DNA of 64,000 nucleotides from contig NC_049979.1 of the NCBI RefSeq assembly GCF_000003815.2, forward strand, positions 23,989,659 through 24,053,658, given 5' to 3'. The translations under genes were made by a program, and so were the position numbers. Numbering within the stretch: position 1 is the first letter of the stretch; each line of letters begins with the position of its first letter. Shown in pieces: positions 23,129 through 33,800 of the stretch. Below the pieces are notes generated by a model. It was given only the letters and a program-made list of their open reading frames with translations, was not told the origin of the DNA and did no database searches. This stretch comes from Branchiostoma floridae (lineage: Eukaryota; Chordata; Leptocardii; Amphioxiformes; Branchiostomatidae).

Positions 23129-24825
23129 CAATAGTTTAGAATTGTGATGCAAGGGGCGAAGTATAGACCCATGACCATGTTTCCCACACGCCTGAGTGAC
23201 TGGGTTTCTGGATCAAGGCACATGACAGCAGCACATCCATTATCAGTTGTTTTCTCATAGCCTCCATAGGTATAAACCTTCCCCTTCAACACAGTCATTC
23301 CACATCCCCATGGAACACCTGATACTACCTTACTCCAGACACCACCGTCTTGGTCTGGAGTGAAAGAGAAAATACGAGAACATATCCCAGTATAGATACT
23401 AACACTGAGGACTGCGGTTGTGATGTATGCAGTAGTTTTCGGCATGTCCTTCATCAGTTGCCATTTTGAGTCACCTGGGCTGAAGCGGTACACGGTAGAT
23501 GTTGTTTTCTTATTATCATGCTTATCAAACCCACCCATCACATATATGCTGCTGTCCAACACAGCAACTGCATGAGAGTACCTTGTCTGTGGGAGAGGAA
23601 CACCTGCAGTCCACTTATTCTGTCTCCGGTCATAGACCTGAACTGATGATACAGGTGTAGATTTGTCTACACCACCAATCGCGTACACTTTACCATACAA
23701 CACTGCCAGCCTATGATTGTTCAGGTCCAAGTTCATCTGAGCAAGCTTGGACCAAGAGTTCAGTTCTGAGTGGTACAGCCACATATCCTTCCCAGCAGAC
23801 ATGACAATGTCACTTGAGCCCAGGACAGCCACAGCACATGGACTGGTAAAGTTCAGAGTTGGTTTGGTCATAGAATTCCAACTATAGATTGTTGGCTCAG
23901 CAGAGTAGGTCATTGCGATATGGTTGATGTAATGACTATCTTCATCCCTCCCGCCATATATCCCTCCAAAGACCACTACTGCCTCCCTCAGGCCACTGGC
24001 ATGGCGGGGATGGGTGCGAGGTGACTGGATCTCTCCTGGAAAGAGCTGGCATCTGCGAGCTTCTGTCATGATATCCTGACAAGACTTCCTTATGGCCTCG
24101 TTGCTCTCTACATTCTCAAAGAAATACTGCTTGTCCATGAATGGAAACCTGACCAGTTCCATCAGCTCTTTCATGTACCTTTTCCTCTTCTTGGTGTTGT
24201 GGTTGATCCATGTCATCACTGCTGTGTACACTGTTTCTTCTGAAGCTTTGAGGTCATCAGATGAGATAAGTTTGATGAGCTGAGCTTTAGTCAAAGAAAG
24301 AAACTCAGGTGTTTCACTGGTTGCTTTAAACTCCTTCGTGGTATACAGCCATGCTTTCTTTTCCAAGTCTGGGCAGGACAGCATGTTGCCTAGGTGCATC
24401 ATCTGCAGACAGTCTTTGGCACTCAGGTTGTTGGATATGAAAGTCACACAAGCATCACGTACAGGTAGGATCCGGAAGAAGTTGGCCCCTTCTAGCAGTT
24501 TCACAGCATTGTCCTGTGTGATGGTCACTTTTGACGTGTACGCGTAGTCAACAAGAAGCTGCAAGGCACCTGGGGTGACTTCATGTATAGTTACTTTGTG
24601 CTCTTTGCTCTCACGGTGTCCGTTACAAAACATTGCACGGAAGTATTCACAACAGGCAGCCAGAACATTTCGATGGCATGGAATCTCTTTTCCAGAGACA
24701 CATAGGACAACATCTGTCAGGAGGTTCTCAGATCGCAGTTCCTGTAAGCCCTGCAAGAGTGAGCCTGCATGTGGATTGTCGCAGAAGTCGAGTGATGTCT
24801 GTGATCTCTGTGCCTCCGCCATCAT
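23125..24825 (-). CDS. BTB-BACK-Kelch protein (KLHL type), copy 1
   Basis: A single coding exon of 566 residues. BTB domain at about residues 30-135 (LLTDVVLCVSGKEIPCHRNV, YFRAMFCNG), BACK at about 140-245 (FISNNLSAKDCLQM, FPFMD) and Kelch blades from about 285 to the end (LYGKVYAIGG, VYDRRQNKW, YVMGGFDKHD, GKVYTYGGYEK). KLHL proteins usually bridge substrates to cullin-3 ubiquitin ligases through BTB and BACK, with the propeller choosing the substrate; which substrate is unknown. The start is the first of two adjacent Mets, nine bases after a splice acceptor (TTGCAG then GATTGAGGT), so an upstream non-coding exon is expected. It is an inverted paralogue of 39870-41582. Confidence 0.93.
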   Translation of the reverse strand: MMAEAQRSQTSLDFCDNPHAGSLLQGLQELRSENLLTDVVLCVSGKEIPCHRNVLAACCEYFRAMFCNGHRESKEHKVTIHEVTPGALQLLVDYAYTSKVTITQDNAVKLLEGANFFRILPVRDACVTFISNNLSAKDCLQMMHLGNMLSCPDLEKKAWLYTTKEFKATSETPEFLSLTKAQLIKLISSDDLKASEETVYTAVMTWINHNTKKRKRYMKELMELVRFPFMDKQYFFENVESNEAIRKSCQDIMTEARRCQLFPGEIQSPRTHPRHASGLREAVVVFGGIYGGRDEDSHYINHIAMTYSAEPTIYSWNSMTKPTLNFTSPCAVAVLGSSDIVMSAGKDMWLYHSELNSWSKLAQMNLDLNNHRLAVLYGKVYAIGGVDKSTPVSSVQVYDRRQNKWTAGVPLPQTRYSHAVAVLDSSIYVMGGFDKHDNKKTTSTVYRFSPGDSKWQLMKDMPKTTAYITTAVLSVSIYTGICSRIFSFTPDQDGGVWSKVVSGVPWGCGMTVLKGKVYTYGGYEKTTDNGCAAVMCLDPETQSLRRVGNMVMGLYFAPCITILNYC

Positions 24826-24834
24826 ACCTCAATC

Positions 24835-27800
24835 CTGCAAGACACAAGGGCTTATTGATCAGTTGTATTTACAGATAGAAGTTGTGGCTTTTATATATTT
24901 GAGTAGTTTTTGGCAAAGTTAATTAAGTTTTATTTTACTGTGTTAAAACTCCATGAATTTTTTTGTCTCCCGAACCAACAAATAATGTAAAAGGGGAGAT
25001 GTTTGTGTTTGTTTTAAGTTCGCTATGAACCATCGCAAAAATTCTTGTCTTCTGCTCTGCCATACCCTTGTATGAATTGCAAACACCTAATTTTCTCTGT
25101 TCCAAGAAATTAAATCTCTGCAAACATTTCAACTTTTACAGTACTGTTCCAATGATACTAGTACTTGCCTTTTTCATCTCATTCAATGATTATGCAAATA
25201 AATCAGACGCATATTCAGGTGTATTGACTATAGTACATGTATATACGGAGTCCGTTAGTATAAAAATAATAATACCCACATTGGTTGCTGAATTCAAGAG
25301 GTAAATAAATTGGGTGTTTACCAACATATCCGAATTATATTCCACCAGCAGATCAAGAACAAGAAATCCCCAATTTCACACCAACAAGCCAAACACCACA
25401 AGAAACACTCCATGATCTGAATGAATGGTTGTTATCGCAAGATGACTCCACTTTGTGATATTTCACAGGGAAATGAAGGCGGGGCCAGTAAACCAGACTG
25501 ATTCCAATAAATTTGAGCAAAAAAAAAAACAGCGGTTAAAATACGAAAGACACACATAAACTTTAAAACAAGTATAATGGCTCCATTAATCTACCGTCTG
25601 GGGGTTGGGGGCACTACATTTCATACAGGAGGGCATAAATTACGTTGATCACACAAGGCAGACATTGACCCCATTCACACTCAGAAAAACTATTCGAATA
25701 AAACATGTTATCCGAATAAAACTACCCGATCCGAATAAAACTTAGCAGTATGAACGCTCCCAAATCACTTGGATTTCATCGATTCGAATCCCTCGCGATC
25801 CACCTCGGGGAGGTAGATAGAACTTCAGGAAGTGGATAAAACTGCGCCGCGGGGAGTCTCGATTCATGCGATTCGGCAGTGTGAACGCGCAAGTGGATAG
25901 GATTCACTTTAAGTGGATAGGATGCAACTTATCAAAGGTGAGTTTGCTCAATTAGAAGTTTTTCTGCCAGTCCGAGTCTGAAAATGTTCAAAGCACAATG
26001 TTGTTCCACCAATCATGGCTTCGCTCCCGCTCCCAGATCGTTCTGTCTGTCGCTCTGGTGGCGTACATCTGAGCTGTACTACAGCTATCCCAATATGCAG
26101 AAGATTTTGTCGGTGAAACCTTCTCGAGATCAAAGACCATCGATTGCGTTCCCATCTACGACTACAGAACATTCTCCAGAGGAACAACAGCATCAAAAGT
26201 TGGTGGATTCCCGCCATTTTGAGCTGTAAGAAATGACGCTACCCTTTGACTTCAACATAATGTTTCATTCGGATAAGACTGAGGGCGCACTAATCGGATT
26301 GCCGAAGACGAGTGTGAACGCAATTTTGGATCGGATAGAATTTTTTTTATTCGGATAAATGTTTTATCCGAATCGTTTTTCTGAGTGTGAATGGGGTCAT
26401 TGTTTTTTTATCAATGACAAAAATTTGTTGGCGATGATGGGGAAAAAATTTTGGAAGGATTTTTCCATCAATGACAATTCGACTGACAGAAAAAAATCGA
26501 GCCGGTCCTGGTGTATACTAGCAAGAACCTCCTTGATACTAGTAAGTGTGTGGGGCCCAGAAAGGGTGGCCCACCTTTTTCGGAAACCCGTCACTGTGAC
26601 TAAACCCACGCCTACCCTCAGCGATATTTGGTGAGAACAAGGTCTTTTTCAACTCCTTAGTGAGAAAAGGGAGGCATGCAGAATGATTATTATAGTTTTA
26701 AACTTAGTCTGATCAGAGCCATAACACTTTTGCCTGCTTGCTCAGTAATAAATAGAAACAGATAGGCCAAGAAAATCAACCTACCAAGTTCCAACCAAGG
26801 AGGTTAAAGAAAGAGTTGTTTCAACACACGATAAGTTAACATTTTAAATAGAACTAGACACTTTTCACACCCACCCTGAAGAATTTCTTGATTCGAAGGG
26901 TTACTTCACCTGCGGGGGTCGAGAAACGAGCATTCAAACTCTCGTAGTAATAATTTTGGTCTGCAATCTGCAAATTTTCCTTCACGGTCGTCTGCGCGTC
27001 CAGAAAACGCAAGGGCGGGAAAATTCAAGGGAGGTCAAAGGTTATTCCTGGGACAGTCGAATATATATGAGGGGGGAATTTACACCATAAAACCTACATA
27101 AAACGATGTTTTTTTAGCCCGCCCTGTTATCTATCTGGTATATTTGCAGCCAGTGCCATAGGCAGGTACCCAAAGTGAGTAATGAGGCTGACTAACGTGG
27201 TCGAGAAGATTACCAAGGGAATTATTCTTGTTATAAAATGTCCTGATGTTAAACAGCACTTTACTCAAAGACGCCCTAATTTGCGTACTCTTCATTTTTA
27301 AACTTCAATAGTTTGCTCTTTGTTGGTTTGCCGTATGCTATGACAAAGGAATCTTTGAGTTTGATGCTACTAATAGCATTCTGTTGTTTTGTAAAAATGA
27401 TGAATAAACATAACTTCTGTATTTTATGATACATGTACTGAGTTTCTCCGCTTGACATCATTTTAATATGGACCGGGAATTGCCATGTATATACAGTATA
27501 GTAAATTACACCTTATCACAAAGAACAAAATACTGCCACAAATTATTGAAATAACAATGACTTTATTCACTAGATACCTACTGGCTGCAAAATACACCCG
27601 GTATTATATTTGATAACAGTTTTTGCTTCCACATATATCTGCCAGTGACACGATTGCACAAATTTGTTCACTTCCCTGCGTAACGTTACGTCCTCCGACC
27701 AAAGTTCTACGCAAAGTTGTACAAGGTCCAAACAACCTATTACTTTGTACTTTACATACCAATGTGACTACACTAGACACAAAAAGATGCTTGGACAAGC

Positions 27801-28258
27801 CAATACAATTTTCAAGTTATATTTTGTACTATTTACATACATATTTTTGATTACTACTACTGTGGATAATATCGGTGTTGATCATGCAGATATATGCCAT
27901 ACATTTGTGAGTCTTGTATTCCATTGACTTAATCACATCATCCATTCAAAACGAATTATATTCAGAAATGACCTTTTACTAGTGTTAGTTATTAGAACTT
28001 ACTAGTACTCGCAAAGACGTCTTTTTCATGATTCTATGAACAATACTGGCTCATCATAGTAGATACGATGAACTCTTTATAGCTATAGCTATATCATAGG
28101 TATATATGATCATATATTAATCAATCATAATTATTGGCGTCCTGTTCAAGTTCTTTGATATGACATGCATGCCCGTAAAGTGATTACTCGTTTTGTCTAG
28201 TCTCTGTAGTCCACATGATTACGTCATACTGCATATACAATTTTGCTCTCACTTAATC
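24835..28258. other. intergenic: Kelch 5' flank to HSP70 3' flank
   Basis: No coding gene recognised. A non-coding first exon of the Kelch gene should lie somewhere here but could not be placed. The one clear element is the TIR transposon at 25667-26398. The remainder is AT-rich with no structure I can name. Confidence 0.45.
25667..26398 (-). mobile_element. non-autonomous TIR transposon, ATT target duplication
   Basis: The ends GACCCCATTCACACTCAG and CTGAGTGTGAATGGGGTC are perfect inverses, followed inward by A/T-rich GAATAAAAC-type repeats on both sides. ATT flanks both ends. The 732-bp element carries a minus-strand frame of 89 residues (25948-26217) rich in Arg and Leu at its start, which resembles the N-terminus of PIF/Harbinger proteins only vaguely. 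No catalytic domain is present. Assignment to Harbinger rests mainly on the 3-bp duplication. Confidence 0.75.
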
Positions 28259-30520
28259 TTAGTCCACCTCGTTGATTGTAGGTCCCTGTGCCCCGGCTCC
28301 GCCCTGCTGTTGTTCCCCTGCAGCGCTGTGCAGTTTGGTCATGATGGGAGCACACACCTTCTCCAGTTCCTTCTGCTGTTCCTCGAACTCCTCCTTCTCT
28401 GCCAGCGTGTTCATGTCCAGCCACTTCATGACCTCCTCGCACTTGTTCAGCACAGTGTCCTTGTCTGTCTGGGATAGCTTACTGGACACGTCCGGGTTGT
28501 TGACGGTGGAACGGAGGCTGAACAGGTAACTCTCCAGGCCGTTCCGTGCGTCGGCCCGCTGTCGAGCCTGCGCGTCCTGCTCTTTGTGCTTCTCTGCGTC
28601 AGCCACCATCCGCTCAATGTCTTCCTTAGACAGCCGACCCTTTTCGTTGGTGATGGTGATTTTGTTGCTGCGCCCCGTACTCTTCTCGACGGCGGAAACC
28701 TGTAAGATTCCGTTGGCGTCGATGTCGAAGGAGACTTCTATCTGTGGCACGCCGCGAGGCGCTGGCGGGAAACCGCTCAGTTCGAACAAACCCAGTCTGT
28801 TGTTGTCTTTGGTCATGGCGCGCTCGCCCTCGTACACCTGGATGGTGACGCCTGGCTGGTTGTCGCTGTACGTGGTGAAGGTCTGGCCAGTTTTGTAGGG
28901 GATGCGCGTGTTCCGTTCGACTAGCTTGGTCATGACGCCGCCTGCCGTCTCGATGCCCAACGAGAGAGGCGCGACGTCTACGAGAAGGACGTCCTTTATC
29001 CCGTCGTCCTCCACGCCAGACAGGATAGCTGCCTGCACGGCTGCTCCGTACGCCACGGCCTCGTCAGGGTTGATGGACTTGTTCAGTTCTTTGCCGTTGA
29101 AGAAATCTTGAAGGAGCTTCTGGATCTTGGGAATACGGGTGGACCCTCCGACCAAGACGACCTCGTGGATCTGGGACTTGTCCATTTTGGCGTCGCGGAG
29201 GGCCTTCTCCACGGGCTCCAGCGTGCCACGGAACAGGTCAGAACACAGCTCTTCAAACCTGGCCCGAGTCAGCTTGGAGTAGAAGTCGATCCCTTCGTGC
29301 AGAGAGTCGATCTCGATGGCTGCCTCCGTGCTGGACGACAGCGTCCTCTTGGCCCGCTCACACGCCGTTCTCAGTCGACGGATGGCCCGCGGGTTGGAGC
29401 GCAAGTCCTTTTTGTACTTGCGCTTGAATTCTTCGACGAAGTGGTTGACGATTCTGTTGTCGAAGTCTTCCCCACCTAGATGGGTGTCGCCTGCCGTGGA
29501 GCGCACTTCGAACAGCTGCCCCTCGTCGATGGTCAGGATGGACACGTCGAACGTCCCGCCGCCCAAGTCGTAGATCAAGACGTTCTTCTCTCCGCTCAGG
29601 TTCTTGTCCAGTCCGTAGGCGAGTGCAGCTGCTGTTGGTTCGTTGATGATTCTCAAGACATTAAGACCGGCGATCCTCCCGGCGTCTTTGGTGGCCTGGC
29701 GCTGCGAGTCGTTGAAGTAGGCCGGGACGGTGATGACGGCGTCTCGGACGGGCTGGCCAAGGTAAGCCTCCGCCGTCTCCTTCATCTTAGTCAGCACCAT
29801 GGAGCTGACCTCCTCCGGCTGGAGCCTCTTGATCTCTCCCTGGTACTCCACCTCCAGTGACGGCTTGCCGTCCTTGCTGATGACCTTGAAGGGCCAGTGT
29901 TTCATGTCCGCTTGCACGGTCGGGTCGTCGAACCGCCGCCCGATCAGCCGCTTGGCGTCGAAGATGGTGTTCTTGGGGTTTCTAGACGGAAACGACAAGA
30001 ATAAAGAAGGGTTAGTTATCACAAAGCAACGACGTTTTGTTAACTCCCACAAAAAATTCACACAGCTTTAGTAGAGCAGCCATAGCTGTGCGTACTGAAC
30101 AGCAAAATGTAATGATAAATAGTTAGAGTCGTCACTTGTACTGCGTAACATGTTCAGAAGTTAACGTTAAGTCTTAAAAGAAGATCAAATTCGGAAACAC
30201 AGCGACAGAACCAGAAAGATACGCAATTTGAATTAGTTTAGACACCACTTAAGCAAAGAGAAAAAAGATATCCAAAACCAGAAATTTTAACGCTATCCTT
30301 GAGACCTTTAAAATTAAAGTACCTACCTAGCGACTTGCTGTTTGGCGCCATCTCCTATGAGCCTCTCGCTGTCAGTGAAGGCCACGTAACTGGGGGTTGT
30401 CCTGTTCCCCTGGTCATTGGCGATGATCTCCGCCTTCCCCTGTTGGAATACCCCGACACACGAGTAGGTGGTGCCGAGGTCGATCCCGATAGCCGGTCCG
30501 TGTGCTTGTTTGGCTGGCAT
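28259..30520 (-). CDS. cytosolic HSP70 chaperone
   Basis: Two exons, 30327-30520 and 28259-29981, join across a 345-bp intron (donor GTAGGT) inside the codon for Arg65 to give 638 residues, the normal length for cytosolic HSP70. Nucleotide-binding domain signatures are complete: [14 protein letters not shown] near residue 11, [14 protein letters not shown] near 195 and [14 protein letters not shown] near 335, with [14 protein letters not shown] between. The substrate-binding domain has the [18 protein letters not shown] linker. The C-terminus is QGPTINEVD, so the co-chaperone-binding EEVD motif reads NEVD here. The role is ATP-driven folding of stressed proteins in the cytosol and nucleus. 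Heat-shock elements and a TATA-like box lie just upstream, which supports heat induction. The gene shares its promoter with NEPRO. Confidence 0.96.
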
Positions 30521-30621
30521 GGTGTCGGTACAGTCGCTCTGGTTCTCGTCTCAGTCTTGCTTCTGGATAACTTTGCTTCGCTTCTCTGGAAACTGAATGA
30601 CCAGGCTTCGCTACTGCGTGG

Positions 30622-30629
30622 CTTATAAA
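30622..30629 (-). promoter_or_regulatory. TATA-like box for HSP70
   Basis: TTTATAAG on the minus strand, about 100 bp before the HSP70 start codon, where a stress-gene TATA box is expected. Confidence 0.6.
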
Positions 30630-30639
30630 CCACTTGAAA

Positions 30640-30647
30640 GAATTTTC
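30640..30647. promoter_or_regulatory. heat-shock element, two units
   Basis: GAATTTTC, an inverted pair of nGAAn units with correct 2-bp spacing, next to the TATA-like box. Confidence 0.5.
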
Positions 30648-30664
30648 TCCCATGATCTGCAACT

Positions 30665-30682
30665 TTCCCGAACATTCCGGAT
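30665..30682. promoter_or_regulatory. heat-shock element, three perfect units plus one
   Basis: TTCCCGAACATTCCGGAT contains TTC, GAA and TTC at exact 5-bp spacing, then an imperfect fourth unit (GAT). This is the classic HSF1 trimer site. Confidence 0.85.
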
Positions 30683-30732
30683 CAACCGACGCCTCTACAA
30701 CATTCAAGATTACACGCGAACTTGCGCGCACC

Positions 30733-30750
30733 TTCCAGATCCTTCTTGAA
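30733..30750. promoter_or_regulatory. heat-shock element, four units, one imperfect
   Basis: TTCCAGATCCTTCTTGAA has TTC, GAT, TTC and GAA units in register, with GAT imperfect. It lies nearer to the NEPRO start than to HSP70. Confidence 0.75.
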
Positions 30751-30763
30751 CCGTCTACTCTCA

Positions 30764-30771
30764 TGACGTCA
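30764..30771. promoter_or_regulatory. consensus CRE palindrome
   Basis: TGACGTCA, the full cAMP-response element bound by CREB/ATF factors, 62 bp before the NEPRO start codon. Confidence 0.65.
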
Positions 30772-30832
30772 TAGGTTGTTGTAAAATCTCTGCCGCAAAA
30801 TGGGCTGGTCCACGAGCATGTAAACATTCAAG

Positions 30833-33800
30833 ATGGCGGAAAGTTTTTTCTGGAAAGAAGTAGAAACTCGTCAGTGTCCTCCGATTTCAAGATGTCCCTT
30901 CTCCGGAGATAAAGGTTCTTTATTGTTCTTAATACCATATGTATAAATGGGACTTATGTAACAGTATCTAGCCATTTATGTTCAGCATAAGATGTCCATT
31001 TTGTCAAATCGAAGGGGGAGGGGCACAGGGTGCCTTCAAACATGTGGAGTGCCACACGTTACAAAATTTTAAAAACTGTCATACTGAAATCGGTGCAGGG
31101 ATGAATCCTTTGATATTATATAATGTTCTATGTTCGCGAGGGTTCTAATAAAAAATATGCTCGAAATGCCCGTGATTTATCTCATTCATAAATGATAAAA
31201 TTTGCAAATTATTACTTGGGGAATTTGGGAGCCACTTTTCCATTTTCAATCTTCGACAGGAGACAAGGGGAAATTTGCCTTTACTACAGTCTCTCTGCTC
31301 TACAGTATCTCTTCAAAATCTTCTTATAAATCTTCTACATGACAAATTCTTATTATAACCTTGCTCAAGCCTTATACATTTTTTAAAAGTAATACTCCAA
31401 GTAATCAACATTTTCACTCCTCTCTAAAAGGTTCATTGAAGGTGTTCAGAGACAAAGTTGTTGGAATGGAGACATTCCTTCAGACAGATCCTTACCTGAA
31501 GTTTGAACAATCCGTTCTGACCAGAGTCCTGTACAAACTGTCAGCGTCTCTCAGGAGGAACAAACATTACCAGTACCTCAAGATGGTAAGGACACACACA
31601 ATGGTTTACACCTGCTTTGTCATATCATGTTACTGGTGCAATGGCTAAGTAAGTAGTGCATTTGTCTTACATTCAGTACATGCATGGACAAGTTTTATCC
31701 CTGAACAAGTTTTATCCCTGAACAAGTCATTGTGTAGGAGCGATGGTGATGTTTCTCTTTGTTTGGGTTGTTGTGGAGGTTTTAAGAACACTTATTTAAT
31801 TATTCAAAGAAACCGATAGACAACAAAAGAAACACACCTAGATGCTTTGTATGCCAAGAGTCAAGACTCAACTGCTTTATTTGGAATCTTTGAAGAGGGT
31901 CTGCATGCCTTTTTCCGTTAAGCGTTACGAGCCATTTTAATTCACCGTTAATCGTTACCGACCCTCTCTAATTTAACGTTAACCGTTATCGGTATATTCT
32001 TCGTGAAGCGTTATTGGTCGTTTTAATTCAACGTTAACCGTTATTTGTTATCCCGAATTCACCGTTAAGCGTTACCAAGAAATTCTTCGTAACCCGTTAT
32101 ACACACGAAGTCAAATGCCAGATAGAACCCCGGAAAATGCAGGAAATGGCGTTTTAAAGGGTCCAGATTTCAAAATTTTCTCCGAGCCTCCCGGCCTTCG
32201 GCTCTGGACAGGGTAAAATATGTGGCGGAAGCGTCGCCCTCAAAAACTTTATCACTCATACAGATTTCAGTGTAAACTTAGGTTAGTTTCGGGCAAAAAG
32301 TACTCCTAGAATGCAGAAAATGAGGTTTCTCCGGACCTTCCCTGCGACGGCTGGCGCCTTTGGCGCTCACGATGACATATGTTAGGGGCGTGGGCCCGGT
32401 AGGCACAAAAAACGGACTCCCGTGCCTTCTAAACACGAAATGGTAAAATATGTCGGGGGCGCTGGGGGTGGAGGCCATAGCTATAATCATTGTGTAATTT
32501 GATGAAAATGTCAAAATCAACCTAGCTTAGTCAGTCGGCAAAATTTGCCGAAAATGCAGGAAACAGCATTTAAGAGGGCCTTGATTTTAAAATTACCCCC
32601 GGACCCCCCTGGAATGCGTCGCGCCTTCGGCGCTCCAGGTGCTGAAACTCACAATAGTCCAATTCCCCCATAAGAAATTTGCTGCCGCCGTCTCAGTGGC
32701 GGGCCGGGAACTCTGCCTCCGTCAATTTACAGATGTCATGGACAATGCCCCTGTCATTCCTCCGGGTTCTGGGCACCTTTTGCTTTGTCATTAGTCGGAT
32801 ATTTTCCCCCATTGATATAACTACTCTAGCGTTGTATAAATAGGAATGCACGTCAATGTTACTTTCAACGGTGTTATGTTTTGTAACTCCTTCTGAATTT
32901 ACCGTTAAGCGTTACCGGGCCTCCTGGATTTACCGTTAACCGTTACCGGGCCTCTTGAATTCACCGTTAAGCGTTACCAAGACCCCCCCATGCAGACCCT
33001 CTTTGAACAGGTCAAATGCCACAGCTATGAACAAGAGCAAATGTCGCTGTTCAATGTCGAACACCCGATGCAGGTCAAGTGCATATCATATGAGCACCAC
33101 CAGCGTATTGTAAACTTTTATCTGTCATTATTTCTGCAGGTAGAGAAATCCCTCTGCAAGCTTGCAAGACAGGAGCTGGTTAGAGCTGTTTCCCATGTTA
33201 GCTGCTGCTGCCCAAGGTATGCTAATGAACATAAGACAGGACCTTTATTTCTGTGTACATTTTACAGGTATGTTACAAGTATGAAGTTGATGGAGTCTCC
33301 TTAGTGAGTAGAAGTTATGAAGGCAATCAGTAGTCTGGTTGCCATCCTCCTTAGTAGAACCTTGGCTTTTGTACTTGCTTCCTCCAAAATGGTAAATTAC
33401 GTTGTATTCAAGGAACATTGTACAATACTTAATGCAAATTTTTGTGTGTTTGGTATTAATATTGCAGTATCTTTCCTTTCAGTTCTAAAGATGGTTCAGC
33501 AGGAGGCGCTGCTGCACTGATACCCAGTCGGCAACTGGTAGAGTTTCTCCTTGTGAAGCTGCTGGGGGCTGCAGAGCTCACCAAACGGACCATCAGTCTC
33601 TGTGCAGAAGCATTCATGTATCCTCTTAACTGTTATCAAACATGCCTTTTCAAAAATGGGGATACATATAACACCTGGTTAGAGCTTGTTAGGAGGGTGT
33701 ATTATTTTTTTAGGAAAGCAGTTTGCCCTTGACTCCTTGCTCAGCCTCATAGCGCAACAGATCACCAGATCTCTGTTCCTGGCTGCCAACTGCACACTGT

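Noticed and set aside
28272-29860. Several frames of 70-126 residues antisense to HSP70
   Set aside because: They are by-products of the GC-rich, codon-biased HSP70 coding strand.
29982-30061. N-terminal extension [11 protein letters not shown] on the main HSP70 exon
   Set aside because: It is intron sequence; the true acceptor is at 29982-29983 and joins in phase to exon 1.
33714-33722. Plain AG acceptor for NEPRO exon 5
   Set aside because: With the 33617 donor it gives a stop after six codons, so it cannot be the coding join.
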